Positions 1 to 8,874 are shown, numbered from the stretch's first letter. The stretch: DNA of 53,117 bases from Methanomicrobia archaeon (GCA_015661395.1 JACWML010000008.1:1-53117); one strand, 5' to 3'. A program made the numbers and translations. The notes: generated by a model not told the origin, from the sequence alone.

Positions 1-192
1 GTCGCGCTTGCAGCCGGGCTTACAGAGCTCGCTGCATTTGCCGTCGCCGCTGTGAGAGAGAACACAACCGCAGCCAGAAGCAAAAAAGTCGCGCATTTTC
101 TGCCACGCCAGCTGTGTGTGTGCGCGCGCGCGTTGCTGCAAGATAGTAGCTTGTTCATGGCTTCTCCGGGAAAAATCTGCAACGACGAATAA
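1..192 (+). CDS. possible C-terminal end of a protein, cut by the window edge
   Basis: Frame 1 is open from the first base to a TAA at 190-192, giving 63 residues. The first 20 are Ala/Val/Leu rich and could end a membrane segment; the rest is basic with two Cys encoded by an alternating TG/CG tract. I recognise no family. The start lies outside the window, and a chance open frame in GC-rich DNA cannot be excluded. The 190 bases after it hold no gene that I can see. Confidence 0.25.
   Translation, partial: VALAAGLTELAAFAVAAVRENTTAARSKKVAHFLPRQLCVCARALLQDSSLFMASPGKICNDE
113..132. repeat. alternating TG/CG dinucleotide tract
   Basis: Twenty bases of strict pyrimidine-purine alternation, (TG)5 followed by (CG)5. 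Such tracts favour left-handed Z-DNA and slip easily in replication. It lies inside the possible gene tail at 1-192. Confidence 0.8.
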
Positions 193-382
193 CTCTGTGC
201 GGCCTGCGACGCCTAAGCCATTGTTTTGTGATACTACTTAGCATTTTTTATTCTTACCTGTTTATTTTGGACCCGCTGGGGCGAGCAACGCCTCAAATCT
301 CGTTCATTTTTCGCTGAGGGACGAAAAGGAGAATGAAGAATAAGCGATTTGTCGGCGACTTGTCCCAAACGTTTATAACTCG

Positions 383-1318
383 CTAGAGCTCCGGCATACT
401 CTCCGTGCTTGTCATACGCCCGATCGCCGAATTACCTGGCTTTTGAGCATACTTCAGGTAAATGACGGCAAAGATGAGGAACCAAATCGGAAAAAGTATG
501 TAGCTGGCGTAGTCGTGTACCGCCCAAAGGGCGTTAGCGCCGTAGTAGTATCCAGCTGTGAACAACGACAGCAGCCTTACAAAGTTCTGCAGATACGTGC
601 CAACAACACCTAAAATGAAGAGTCCGAGCAGGGCCTTGTTGCGTGGCTTTCGATCTATGAGCATGAGTCCAAAAATCGCCAGAAATATCGCTAACGAATC
701 GCTTCCAGCGCACCTCGTATCGATGTTCACAACAATGTTAGAACCCATCAGGCTGTTTAGCGTTACGGTGACCCCACTTAGAGTGACTGGCACCCCGGCC
801 AGCTGCAATGTTCGCACGCAGAGAATTGCCGTTGCCGCCGGGAAAGGAGCCGCCACTGCGTTTTCGAGTAGCGCCGGAAAACCGACGGCAACACCGAACA
901 CTCCTAGCAGCATGAATGGTACTTTTGAGGCTTTTCCAAAAAAAAGCGCAAATTCGGCGACGACCACAAAAGCAATGGCAAATAGAGTTAATGGAAGCGA
1001 TTCAACAAAAGTAGCAGCGTAGTACAAGAGTCCAAGGGAGGCGCCAGCAAGTACTACGCCGACGAGCACCCATCGACTATCGGTTCCCGTGCGCGCGGCG
1101 TCGACAATGTCCGTTCGCTTCACGTAAACCCACATGACGCACAGAGCTAGAACTGCCCATAAATAGAACCCGTTTTGCTTTAGTGTAGCGTAATTAAGAA
1201 GGGGGGCGACGTTGGTAAAAGCGTTCCTGAAGACCAAAAAAGTGAGAGCGAGGCACGCGAAGAGCAGGCCCACCTTCAGCCCGACGCTTTGATTCTGTCT
1301 GAGCAGCGAACGATCCAT
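383..1318 (-). CDS. archaeosortase/exosortase family transpeptidase
   Basis: A 311-residue polytopic membrane protein that should cleave C-terminal sorting signals of secreted proteins and transfer them to a lipid anchor on the outer face of the membrane. About eight hydrophobic segments are visible. The family signature is present: Cys203 in a TRCAG motif (nucleophile), Arg248 in NFVR, and His268 in VHDY. The third residue is His, as in exosortases; from memory Haloferax ArtA has Arg there, so the exact subfamily is open. I chose ATG at 1318 rather than an upstream in-frame codon near 1447, because the longer form would overlap the divergent gene's promoter and adds a non-membrane, basic stretch. 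Two proteins in this window carry matching PGF tails (18468-19442 and the broken gene at 46572-47137). Confidence 0.88.
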   Translation of the reverse strand: MDRSLLRQNQSVGLKVGLLFACLALTFLVFRNAFTNVAPLLNYATLKQNGFYLWAVLALCVMWVYVKRTDIVDAARTGTDSRWVLVGVVLAGASLGLLYYAATFVESLPLTLFAIAFVVVAEFALFFGKASKVPFMLLGVFGVAVGFPALLENAVAAPFPAATAILCVRTLQLAGVPVTLSGVTVTLNSLMGSNIVVNIDTRCAGSDSLAIFLAIFGLMLIDRKPRNKALLGLFILGVVGTYLQNFVRLLSLFTAGYYYGANALWAVHDYASYILFPIWFLIFAVIYLKYAQKPGNSAIGRMTSTESMPEL

Positions 1319-1424
1319 TGGTTTTATGCCTCTAACAAATCGTTTTAAAAAAAATGTGCGACTTAAACAGAACGGCTTGCGGCTAACGACAACCTTAATA
1401 CTAGTTACGATTTGTGAAAACGTG

Positions 1425-1434
1425 TATAGATATA
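1425..1434 (+). promoter_or_regulatory. TATA box of the polysaccharide deacetylase gene
   Basis: TATAGATATA, centred about 24 nt before the ATG at 1454, supports a leaderless start there rather than at the in-frame GTG at 1442. Confidence 0.55.
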
Positions 1435-1453
1435 CTTTTTTGTGCAAACGGCC

Positions 1454-2296
1454 ATGGTTAAAACCCCTGTTGCGATAAGAATTGACGTTGACAGCGCACG
1501 AGATATCGCCCTCCTGCCTGAACTTCTTGATTTGTTGACGCGTTATGGCATCAAAGGGACTTTTTTTATAACGACAGGCCCCGACAGGCTAGCGCTCAAT
1601 TTCTTTAAGCACCTCGCTCATCCGCGAAGTTATGCGCAGTTCGTCAAGTCGAGGCCGCTGAGATACAGGGCCCATAGTCTCAACGGCATCGTGCGCAGCA
1701 CGCAGGTGGAAGCTGCGTCGCCAGAGATTCTGCAAAGAGCCAAAGAAGATGGACACGAACTGGGACTACACGGGTACGATCACTTCACGTGGATTAGCAA
1801 ATTGTCAACAATGGATGAGATATCCATCAAACAGTTGATTGCCACCGGCATAACGGCACTCGAGGCTGTAACTGACGCCGAGGCCAAGAGCTTTGCATCA
1901 CCAGGATTCACTGTTACAAGCGCTCTGCTCCGAGCTATAGAGGCGTTCGATTTCGATTACTCAAGCGATTTCAAGAGCAACGGCCTTACATCTCCATTTT
2001 ACCCCGAGATAGGTTCGGACACAGGCAGAGTCTTACAAGTGCCCGTTTCGATTGATTCGATCGGTGAGCTTTTCACGAAGGGGTTATCTGCAGACGAGAT
2101 CAAAACGAGAATATCTGCGTGCGCAGACGTTTGGCACAGCAACCGATTGCCGTTCGTGGTATACGCTCACCCGGCTTACGAACTAGGCTGCCAAAAGGGC
2201 CTCTTCGCTTCGGTCCTACAAGACTTACACGAAGACCCGCGCTTTCAGTTCTCAACGCTGGCTCAAATTGCCCGACAATGGAAGGTGCACGTTTGA
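1454..2296 (+). CDS. polysaccharide deacetylase (NodB-fold) family protein
   Basis: A 280-residue NodB-fold metal-dependent hydrolase, probably acting on an N-acylated sugar of an envelope glycan or lipid-linked sugar. The N-terminal motif RIDVDS carries the first metal Asp pair, and HELGLHGYDH (about residue 98) carries the metal-binding His residues. FASPGF and VYAHPAYE near the C-terminus fit the later family motifs. No signal peptide is visible, so it should act in the cytoplasm, as ArnD-type deformylases do on their membrane-facing substrates. The following GT4 glycosyltransferase overlaps it by 4-19 nt, so the two are translationally coupled and likely serve one glycan pathway. Substrate unknown. 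Confidence 0.85.
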   Translation: MVKTPVAIRIDVDSARDIALLPELLDLLTRYGIKGTFFITTGPDRLALNFFKHLAHPRSYAQFVKSRPLRYRAHSLNGIVRSTQVEAASPEILQRAKEDGHELGLHGYDHFTWISKLSTMDEISIKQLIATGITALEAVTDAEAKSFASPGFTVTSALLRAIEAFDFDYSSDFKSNGLTSPFYPEIGSDTGRVLQVPVSIDSIGELFTKGLSADEIKTRISACADVWHSNRLPFVVYAHPAYELGCQKGLFASVLQDLHEDPRFQFSTLAQIARQWKVHV

Positions 2297-3477
2297 ACTC
2301 GCTGAAGATCGCACACATCTATGAGCTCGGTCCGCAGCCGGAAGGGGTATTGCTAGGGGGGATTGAAGTTGCACTGCTTGAATTGTCCAAATCACTCGCA
2401 AAACTTGGGCACGAAGTCACGATAGTAAGCGGGGCAAGCAGCAGAGCCACTGAGTTTCGCATTGACGACGTATCAGTCAAGAACGTTGAACTTGGGGGCT
2501 CTATGAAACGCACGTGGGATCCTGCAAACCTAAGATTTGCCCGACAGGTCGCATTTCCGTTTGCTACGTTTGCAGCAGATCTCTCCGGGTTTGATATCTA
2601 CCACGGCCATTTCTACACGTCAGGCGTTGCAGCAAACGTTTTGGCTCGAAAATATGGAGGAGCAGCGGTCAACACACTTCACGGGTCGTACTACGACATC
2701 TGGCGCTACATAGAGCCACCTATGATCGCGTCACTCTACCGATTGACAGAACGCACGCTCGCCCCCGCGCTTGCGCGAATGTCCAAGATACAGATTCATA
2801 CGGGCGCGTACTTCGCCCGCAGAGTCATTGAATGGGGCGCACCCGCCGACAAGGTCGTGACGATACACAACGGCTTCGACCCGCGCGCGTTTCACCCCGA
2901 CGTTGTTCCCGCAGGATCCCACTCTAACCAAACCGTCCTATTTACCGCGCGAAGACTTGTCGAAAAGAACGGCATAGACTATCTCATTTTGGCCATGCCA
3001 GACATCATCGCGCAACACGATGCCCACCTTGTGATCGCCGGAGATGGGCCAGAGAAGCATCGCCTCGAAAGGCTTGTTGGGCAGCACGACCTTCAAGACG
3101 CCATATCGTTCATAGGAGCAGTGCCGCACACAAAGTTGCCCCATTACATTTCGGCATCGGATATCGTCGTGATCCCAAGCTTGATGGAAGCGTCAAGTCT
3201 CTTTTTAATTGAGTCAATGGCCTGTAAGCGTCCAGTGGTGGCAACGAATGTAGGGGGAATTCCTGAGATACTGAACGACCGCTGCGGCGTGCTCGTGCGC
3301 CCACGAGATGTGCTTGCGCTGTCGCAAGGTGTGAATCGGCTCCTAGCTGATCAGAAACTACGAGACGATCTCGCAACAGAGGCTTACGCAGCCGTAAGAG
3401 AAGCCCTTACGTGGGATAACATTGCCCGGAGAACTGAGAAGGCGTACACGAAGGCACTTTCGCAGATGGGTAGCTAA
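2278..3477 (+). CDS. glycosyltransferase, GT4 family
   Basis: A 399-residue GT-B fold retaining glycosyltransferase that transfers a sugar from a nucleotide donor. The N-terminal domain has the glycine-rich loop LLGGIEVAL; the C-terminal donor domain shows TARRLVEKNG, VIAGDGPE and the E-x7-E motif (EASSLFLIE) before the MACKRPVVATNVGG segment. The start is ATG 2278 (19-nt overlap with the deacetylase) or TTG 2293 (TTGA overlap). It forms an operon with the deacetylase. Acceptor and sugar cannot be told from sequence; a role in surface glycan or glycolipid synthesis is inferred from the neighbours. Confidence 0.88.
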   Translation: MEGARLNSLKIAHIYELGPQPEGVLLGGIEVALLELSKSLAKLGHEVTIVSGASSRATEFRIDDVSVKNVELGGSMKRTWDPANLRFARQVAFPFATFAADLSGFDIYHGHFYTSGVAANVLARKYGGAAVNTLHGSYYDIWRYIEPPMIASLYRLTERTLAPALARMSKIQIHTGAYFARRVIEWGAPADKVVTIHNGFDPRAFHPDVVPAGSHSNQTVLFTARRLVEKNGIDYLILAMPDIIAQHDAHLVIAGDGPEKHRLERLVGQHDLQDAISFIGAVPHTKLPHYISASDIVVIPSLMEASSLFLIESMACKRPVVATNVGGIPEILNDRCGVLVRPRDVLALSQGVNRLLADQKLRDDLATEAYAAVREALTWDNIARRTEKAYTKALSQMGS

Positions 3478-3650
3478 CGGTAGTAATCAGGGGCCCTTGC
3501 TTTTCTGTACTCTACGCAGCGCTTGCACGAATCAAGCGGGAGTATTCCAAAAGCACCGCAGTGCACGTATTTGGTTGCCCCGTATTGCTCGTATCCCATA
3601 AACGCCAGACAACCTATATCGGGTTCTACTGTGCTGGTTCCTAAGCCCAT
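3474..3650 (-). CDS. small Cys-containing protein of unknown function
   Basis: A 58-residue protein, not recognised as a named family. Cys14, Cys31, Cys42 and Cys45 (the last two as CKRC) could bind zinc. The C-terminus is basic. Evidence that it is real: a TATA-like element around 3681-3692 (TTATAAATAA on the minus strand) and a GAGGGG ribosome binding site 4 nt before ATG 3650. A TTG at 3662 is an alternative start but would sit on the binding site. Its stop overlaps the stop of the convergent GT4 gene by 4 nt. Confidence 0.6.
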   Translation of the reverse strand: MGLGTSTVEPDIGCLAFMGYEQYGATKYVHCGAFGILPLDSCKRCVEYRKARAPDYYR

Positions 3651-3743
3651 GCATCCCCTCAAAAAAATCGTTCATATTATTATTATTTATAAGTTGGCGC
3701 TCATTTCGCAAGCAAAACAGCGGTTAGAGGTGGCTCGCAGCGG

Positions 3744-4469
3744 TCAGGCTCGGGCTATTGTAACGAATCCAGTGTGACCCACTCGTGTCGCAGGGCGAGT
3801 ACCTCTCTTTCCAAACTGCATTTCCCGCTCAATTACCTCAAACGTCTTGATTTGAGTAAAGCGCGCAAGCGCCTTGCGTGCTTCAAAAGCCTGCTCATAG
3901 AACGGAGAGAAGGTTGCGATGAACCCACCGGGCGCCAAATATTCCTTTACCACTCCGATTGCTTTGACGACGTCGTACAAATCGAGCGTGATGACGTCGA
4001 ACTCTGCCTCTGAGGTCATTTCGAGCACGTCGCCTTCAACGATATCAATGTTCGTCAGTCCTGCGTTTCTGACATTCTGTGCCGCGCGTTTAGCAAAACC
4101 ACTGTTGATCTCGTACGAAGTCACGTGTTCGGCGACGCTTCCCAAAAAAATCGCTGTGATTCCCGACCCTGCGCCCGCGTCGAGGGCGATATCGTTAGTG
4201 TTCAAACCCGTATGAGCGAGTATAATGCCGATGTCCTTCGGCATCATGGGCGCGCCCGTTCGCTTCAAGTGACGAAAATAGTCAGGAGCGCGGGGTTTCA
4301 GCACCTTGAATTCCGTGCCCAGGTGCGTGGTAATTATGCTGCCATATTCCAGAGCTTGCAGAATCTCGAGGTTGATAACGCCAGCGTCCGTGTGAAGCTC
4401 TCCTTCGGATCTAACTAAGAATTGCCTTTCAGCGTTCGCGACAGAGACCAAAAGCGCGTTCTCTATCAT
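3744..4469 (-). CDS. trmI: tRNA (adenine-N1)-methyltransferase TrmI
   Basis: A 241-residue class I SAM methyltransferase that makes m1A at positions 57/58 of the tRNA T-loop in archaea. The N-terminal third is a small beta domain (GELHTDAGVINL, GTEFKVLKP) typical of TrmI; the Rossmann domain begins near residue 93 with LDAGAGSGITA (SAM motif I), followed by the acidic SYEIN loop. TLDLYDV is the later catalytic motif region. The conserved order TrmI-NAC-PUA protein is common in euryarchaea. The gene starts 9 nt after the NAC stop, so they are cotranscribed. Length matches the family. Confidence 0.9.
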   Translation of the reverse strand: MIENALLVSVANAERQFLVRSEGELHTDAGVINLEILQALEYGSIITTHLGTEFKVLKPRAPDYFRHLKRTGAPMMPKDIGIILAHTGLNTNDIALDAGAGSGITAIFLGSVAEHVTSYEINSGFAKRAAQNVRNAGLTNIDIVEGDVLEMTSEAEFDVITLDLYDVVKAIGVVKEYLAPGGFIATFSPFYEQAFEARKALARFTQIKTFEVIEREMQFGKRGTRPATRVGHTGFVTIARA

Positions 4470-4478
4470 ATTTTGCTG

Positions 4479-4829
4479 CTACTGCCCCTTCAATTTGAGA
4501 ATGGCATCAGCGAGATCTCCGCCGGAAGTCACCAGGGCTTCTCGCGCCGCATCCTCGCTGACTCCGGCCTGTTCGGTAACTATTTTGACGTCTTCATCGG
4601 TCACTTTCGCACGCACTGTGGGCTCCCCTGATATCTGATAGTTCTTGGTCCCTTGCGTAGTCATCACGGTCACCGTTACGTCTTCGAAAATGAGTTCTTT
4701 ATCAGAAAGCTGGATGATTACCCGCTCGACGTTTTCCAACTCCTCGACGTCGATCCCCATTTGTTTCATCATCTGCTGTATTTTTTTGGGACTCATTCCC
4801 CGCATGCCTGGAATCATAGAATCACCCAC
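4479..4829 (-). CDS. nac: nascent polypeptide-associated complex protein (aNAC)
   Basis: A 116-residue ribosome-associated chaperone that binds nascent chains near the exit tunnel, as a homodimer in archaea. The N-terminus is Met/Lys rich (MSPKKIQQMMKQMGI). The NAC beta-barrel domain spans roughly residues 28-72 (VERVIIQL, TVMTTQGTKNYQISG), and a UBA domain fills about 78-116 (VTEQAGVSEDAAREAL). Length is usual for the archaeal family. It lies between the upstream PUA protein and trmI on the same strand. Confidence 0.95.
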   Translation of the reverse strand: MGDSMIPGMRGMSPKKIQQMMKQMGIDVEELENVERVIIQLSDKELIFEDVTVTVMTTQGTKNYQISGEPTVRAKVTDEDVKIVTEQAGVSEDAAREALVTSGGDLADAILKLKGQ

Positions 4830-4899
4830 GTTAATGACACATTCAAAGGATTTTTACGTTATGGTGCTGATTCGGACGGTCTGAACGCAGTATGCGTCT

Positions 4900-5358
4900 T
4901 CAATCAGCCTTACGGAAACCCTGCCTCGTTTTTACTGCCACTCCCTTGTTGAACGCGCACATCTCTAGTGGGCTCAAGAGAGCCCGGCCTGTCGCTATTA
5001 GCGCGTCGCGTTCGTCGACCAAGAGCACCTCGTCCTGCGCCCTCAAATCAGGATCAGCACTTATCACGTGTTTTGCAAAGGCCGTTCTTCCCGCCCCGAC
5101 GAACGGCGCAGATTCGGCGTTCACGATAACTCGCAGCTTCGGATACGAAAAACGTGCGTGGAGCCGACGTGCTCCTAGCTCGCCTAAGGTGAAGAGTCCG
5201 TCTGACGCACGCAATGTTGCGACCCGAATTGAGCCGTCGAGAACCTGACTGACCCTTCGCGTTCGCGATAGCGCGAAGGTGACCGTTTCTGGAAAGAGAC
5301 TCTCTCCGGCACCAGACCCGAACTGATAATCTGCAATGATCCGGACGCGTCGTAGCAC
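4900..5358 (-). CDS. PUA-domain protein
   Basis: A 152-residue protein whose C-terminal half (about residues 75-150: RVIVNAESAPFVGAGRTAFAKHVI ending in AVKTRQGF, shown here only in part as evidence) has the pattern of a PUA RNA-binding domain, as in archaeosine transglycosylase. The N-terminal half is unassigned. Homologous stand-alone PUA proteins sit beside NAC in many euryarchaea; their RNA target is unknown to me. The only good start is GTG 5358, which leaves only 35 nt to the divergent nnr start at 5394. It heads the PUA-NAC-trmI operon. Confidence 0.8.
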   Translation of the reverse strand: MLRRVRIIADYQFGSGAGESLFPETVTFALSRTRRVSQVLDGSIRVATLRASDGLFTLGELGARRLHARFSYPKLRVIVNAESAPFVGAGRTAFAKHVISADPDLRAQDEVLLVDERDALIATGRALLSPLEMCAFNKGVAVKTRQGFRKAD

Positions 5359-5362
5359 AAGC

Positions 5363-5369
5363 GTTATAT
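5363..5369 (+). promoter_or_regulatory. TATA box of nnr
   Basis: GTTATAT lies 28 nt before ATG 5394 but only 13 nt before the in-frame ATG at 5379. This decides the start of nnr in favour of 5394 (leaderless mRNA). Confidence 0.6.
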
Positions 5370-5393
5370 CTCCACGCTATGCATTTTAGGTTT

Positions 5394-6848
5394 ATGCCTC
5401 TCGAGCCGTTGTCTGCTGAAGAGATGCGGCGCATCGACGAAAACTGCGTCGGGCTCGGCATTTCCAAACTGCAGCTCATGGAAAATGCGGGAAAGGCCGT
5501 TGCAGAACGCGTACGGCACGTCTCCAAAGGTTCACGGGGCTCTTCCAAGACAATAGCTATCATCTGCGGTCTAGGGAACAACGGGGGCGACGGCTTCGTT
5601 GCGGCTCGGCATCTGTCGCGCGATTTTGCCGTTCACGTGGTGCTAGTTGGCCATGCGAAAGCCCTGAAGACCGAAGAATCACGAACGAACTGGAAGATTT
5701 TGGAGCATTTGGATCATTCGGTAACGCTTTGTCAAGGCGCTTCTATTTTTGGCCAAGAAAGTCCTCTCACGAAGTTAGAAGGCTATGATCTTCTTGTCGA
5801 CGCCATTCTTGGAACAGGGCTAGCAGGGTCCGTGCGCGAGCCAGAACGAACCGTCATTCACCTGATCAATCAAGCAAAAATCAAGACACTGTCGGTTGAT
5901 GTGCCAAGTGGCTATCGCACAGAGACTGCGGTCGATTCAGATTACGTGGTCGCCTTCCACGGCCTCAAAGCTGGCACACGATCAAAGGGAACCACAGTCT
6001 GCGACATTGGGATTCCGCTAGAAGCGGAACTGTGCACTGGCCCGGGAGATTTGTTGCTGCATCGGCGCGCCGACAGTCACAAGGGCGAAAATGGGCGGGT
6101 GCTGATTATTGGCGGTGGCCCTTACCCGGGCGCGCCAACATTCGCTGCTATGGCGGCGATGAGAAGCGGGGTCGATATCGTGACTGTTGCCTCACCAAAC
6201 GCCGAAATCATAGCAGGATTCAGTCCGAACCTCATAGTTCGAAAGATAGGCATCGACCGATTCACCACACGAGACGTTGAGAGTCTAATCGAGCTAATTG
6301 CCAAGCACGATTCCGTGGTGCTGGGTCCTGGTCTCGGTGCTAACGCAGAGACGATCCGAGCTGCAAGCGCGCTAATAACTGCTTCTAACAACCTAACGCT
6401 CGACGCGGACGCGCTCCGTGGCCTTGCGAGCTCAGAGTACGAGGGCGGTAGAATAGCTGTCACGCCACACCTAGGCGAGTTTGCAGCTCTGACGGGCGCC
6501 GAAGTTCCAAGCACGCTTCAAGAAAGAATAGAGGCGGTGAAAGCTTTTTCGCGAGATTGGAACGTAGTAACACTGCTAAAGGCTCGCATCGATATCATTT
6601 CAGACGGAACGAAACACAGGCTCAACAAGACCGGTAACGCCGCGATGACGGTCGGGGGTACTGGCGACGTCCTAGCAGGGCTTGTCGGAGCTCTCTCAAC
6701 GTCCCTAGATAAAATGCAAGCAGCTTCAGCAGCTGCTTACCTTAACGGTCGTGCCGGCGACTTGGCATATTCCCGCTTTGGATACAGCCTCTTGGCAACA
6801 GACGTTATTGACTGCATTGCCGATGTTTTGTCTGAAAGATCACAATGA
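5394..6848 (+). CDS. nnr: bifunctional NAD(P)H-hydrate epimerase / ADP-dependent dehydratase
   Basis: A 484-residue repair enzyme that converts damaged hydrated NAD(P)H back to NAD(P)H. The N-terminal epimerase (YjeF_N, about 1-210) shows MRRIDENC, MENAG and the CGLGNNGGDGFV loop. The C-terminal dehydratase (ribokinase-like, about 220-484) shows VLIIGGGPYPGAP, VLGPGLG, VTPHLGEFA and the NKTGNAAMTVGGTGDVLAG signature with the catalytic Asp. Length fits the fused family. It stands alone on the plus strand, sharing a very short divergent promoter region with the PUA operon. Confidence 0.93.
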   Translation: MPLEPLSAEEMRRIDENCVGLGISKLQLMENAGKAVAERVRHVSKGSRGSSKTIAIICGLGNNGGDGFVAARHLSRDFAVHVVLVGHAKALKTEESRTNWKILEHLDHSVTLCQGASIFGQESPLTKLEGYDLLVDAILGTGLAGSVREPERTVIHLINQAKIKTLSVDVPSGYRTETAVDSDYVVAFHGLKAGTRSKGTTVCDIGIPLEAELCTGPGDLLLHRRADSHKGENGRVLIIGGGPYPGAPTFAAMAAMRSGVDIVTVASPNAEIIAGFSPNLIVRKIGIDRFTTRDVESLIELIAKHDSVVLGPGLGANAETIRAASALITASNNLTLDADALRGLASSEYEGGRIAVTPHLGEFAALTGAEVPSTLQERIEAVKAFSRDWNVVTLLKARIDIISDGTKHRLNKTGNAAMTVGGTGDVLAGLVGALSTSLDKMQAASAAAYLNGRAGDLAYSRFGYSLLATDVIDCIADVLSERSQ

Positions 6849-6994
6849 TTGGCGCTCCGCCCTCCTGCGAGCCGCCATGTTGTATGTAACAGGGAAGTGC
6901 ATAATCCGGCTGCAATCAAGCGAAAAACCAACTCGACGAAAGACAGCAAACGAAAACTGTTGAATGATACCGCTCAGCAGCGGGCTGCCAGTGT

Positions 6995-7942
6995 TCACTC
7001 CTTGGGATTTAAAGATGCGCGTGCGCTCGCTCGCTTGACGCCGAGGTAGGCCCACTGGTCGTAAATGCTGGTGTCGTCTTGGTTGTCGATAATTTCGCCT
7101 TCGATGCCAAAGTCTAGCATCGTTCTGTAAATGAAGTCAGCCTCTTCTTTCTTTTGCGCGGTAAACAGTAAAAGCCCCTCACTAATGACCTCAGCAGCCT
7201 CTGACAATATTTTCTGCCAATCGGGTTTGTTGAACTCGTAAATGGCCCCCAGCATGAAGCCAGCGACGCATCCAAACTCGTGGTACTTGGCGAGTTCGTA
7301 TTCCGCTAGGTAACGGGCGTCCATCACCAGGGTGTTTTCTTTGGTAAGAGCGCCGTAGAATAACCCCTCACAAACTGCGCATTTATCGTTATCTATTGCA
7401 TACACATTATATCCAAGCTCGCGGAGCGCAGCGGTGGCCATGCCGTTCCCACAGCATACCTCCAGTATCTCTCCCACATTCAAATCGTAGAATAGCTCGA
7501 TTTTAGTCTTAAAAAATAGCTGTAAGCGCTCCTGACGCTCAGGCGAGAATGCTATTACCTGAGCTCGTCTTCCGCCGTAACATTCGCAGGATTCACCGCT
7601 CACTAGTAGGTCGCACAAAAGTGCGCATACCGCCGCGTGAAAATCGGCTACCTCGATCACAAATGATCGCTTATTGTCGGATTTGGCCCCCTGACCCAGC
7701 GCTCTGGCATACCTATCGAACTCTGAATCAAACCGGACTATGTCGGTCACTAACGTCCAAAAATCCTGCTTGAAGGCAATTCCGCGTATTTGGCCGTCAC
7801 AGATAAACGAAACGATCGCGTCAATCGGTGAATCGAGCATCTCTCGAAGAAGATACTTCGAGAAAGTAGTATCTCTCAGGCCGGCGTACGTGTCGTCGAC
7901 AAGCAGTACACTTGTCGTGTTAAGCAGCTGCTTCAGATCCAT
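6995..7942 (-). CDS. class I SAM-dependent methyltransferase, substrate unknown
   Basis: A 315-residue protein. A Rossmann methyltransferase core begins near residue 157 (ILEVCCGNGMATAALRELG, motif I), with YAIDND as the acidic SAM-ribose loop. The N-terminal 150 residues match nothing I recognise and contain CECYGG. ATG 7942 follows the pyrD stop after one base (TGA-A-ATG), so translation is coupled to pyrD; an in-frame start at 7981 would overlap pyrD by 38 nt and is less likely. There is no NPPY motif, so an amino-methyltransferase of the HemK type is unlikely. Confidence 0.75.
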   Translation of the reverse strand: MDLKQLLNTTSVLLVDDTYAGLRDTTFSKYLLREMLDSPIDAIVSFICDGQIRGIAFKQDFWTLVTDIVRFDSEFDRYARALGQGAKSDNKRSFVIEVADFHAAVCALLCDLLVSGESCECYGGRRAQVIAFSPERQERLQLFFKTKIELFYDLNVGEILEVCCGNGMATAALRELGYNVYAIDNDKCAVCEGLFYGALTKENTLVMDARYLAEYELAKYHEFGCVAGFMLGAIYEFNKPDWQKILSEAAEVISEGLLLFTAQKKEEADFIYRTMLDFGIEGEIIDNQDDTSIYDQWAYLGVKRASARASLNPKE

Positions 7943-7943
7943 T

Positions 7944-8843
7944 TCAATGACTCTCGTGTGCGCTTCCGACCGCTTCTTCAAGTGTTAAGCCTTTTCTGGC
8001 AAGGTAGCGGTCGATTCCGTCCGCCACACTCTTGAAGACTGACAGATCTCTGGCCACCGCCGACCCGATCTGAATGGCCTTCGCTCCTGCCATAATGAGC
8101 TCCAGGGCGTCCTCGTAACTGCTGACCCCCCCAACCCCGACAATAGGGATCCTAAGGGCTTCGTAGAGATCGTAAACACATTTCACCGCTACCGGCCTTA
8201 TCGCAGTGCCTGAAAGTCCGCCAAATGCGTTGCCCAAGACAGGCCTTCCGCTTTCCACATCGATCGCCATTCCCTTGACGGTGTTTATCGCCACTACAGC
8301 GTCAGCTCCACCTTTTTCTGCCGCATGACCTATTTCCGTGATATCAGTAACGTTGGGGGTGAGTTTAACCCATACAGGGAGGTCGACCTGTTTTTTCACG
8401 GAGCGCGTTATAGACTGCACCAGTGCCGGCTCTGCGCCAACTTCGATTCCGTATCCCCGGGCGTGGGGGCAGCTTAGGTTAAGCTCGAGGGCGTCGGCGA
8501 ACCGGCAAAACGTTCTGGCTAGCTCAACGAATTCGTCTGCGTTGGCGCCAAATATGCTGACGATTAGTAGTTTTCGTTCGGCTTCGGCAATCAGCTGCTC
8601 AAGTTCGTCGGTAAACGCGAGTCCCGCGTTGGGTAATCCAAGCGCGTTGAGAAATCCGGATGAGGTCTCAACGAGGACGGGTCCGGGATGCCCTTCGCGA
8701 GGCGTGAGACCTACTGACTTCGTCACTACACCCCCTGCACCGCACGTCATGATACGCCTTAGAGAAGATGCGGAAGATCCCATGATCCCTGCAGCGAGCA
8801 CCGTGGGGTTGCTAAGCGTCAGTTTGCCGATACGGACGTCCAA
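7944..8843 (-). CDS. pyrD: dihydroorotate dehydrogenase, class 1B catalytic subunit
   Basis: A TIM-barrel flavoenzyme (299 residues from the chosen start) that oxidises dihydroorotate to orotate in pyrimidine synthesis. Seen: [11 protein letters not shown] near the start, [15 protein letters not shown] with the class 1 catalytic Cys, [19 protein letters not shown] and [13 protein letters not shown] (FMN phosphate site), and IQIGSA. Class 1B enzymes work with a PyrK ferredoxin-reductase subunit, which is not in this window. The start is probably TTG 8843, because a TATA box at 8866-8874 lies inside the longer reading frame from 8882, and DVRIGKL is where homologues begin. The methyltransferase gene follows after one base. 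Confidence 0.9.
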   Translation of the reverse strand: MDVRIGKLTLSNPTVLAAGIMGSSASSLRRIMTCGAGGVVTKSVGLTPREGHPGPVLVETSSGFLNALGLPNAGLAFTDELEQLIAEAERKLLIVSIFGANADEFVELARTFCRFADALELNLSCPHARGYGIEVGAEPALVQSITRSVKKQVDLPVWVKLTPNVTDITEIGHAAEKGGADAVVAINTVKGMAIDVESGRPVLGNAFGGLSGTAIRPVAVKCVYDLYEALRIPIVGVGGVSSYEDALELIMAGAKAIQIGSAVARDLSVFKSVADGIDRYLARKGLTLEEAVGSAHESH

Positions 8844-8865
8844 TTCATCACTTCCAGCCGACAAA

Positions 8866-8874
8866 CTATAAATT
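8866..8874 (-). promoter_or_regulatory. TATA box of pyrD
   Basis: ATTTATAGT on the minus strand lies about 27 nt before TTG 8843, suggesting leaderless transcription from there. The longer frame starting at TTG 8882 would contain this promoter. Confidence 0.5.

Noticed and set aside
558-1022. 154-codon plus-strand frame
   Set aside because: Antisense to the archaeosortase core including its catalytic motifs; Ser/Thr/Lys-rich shadow sequence.
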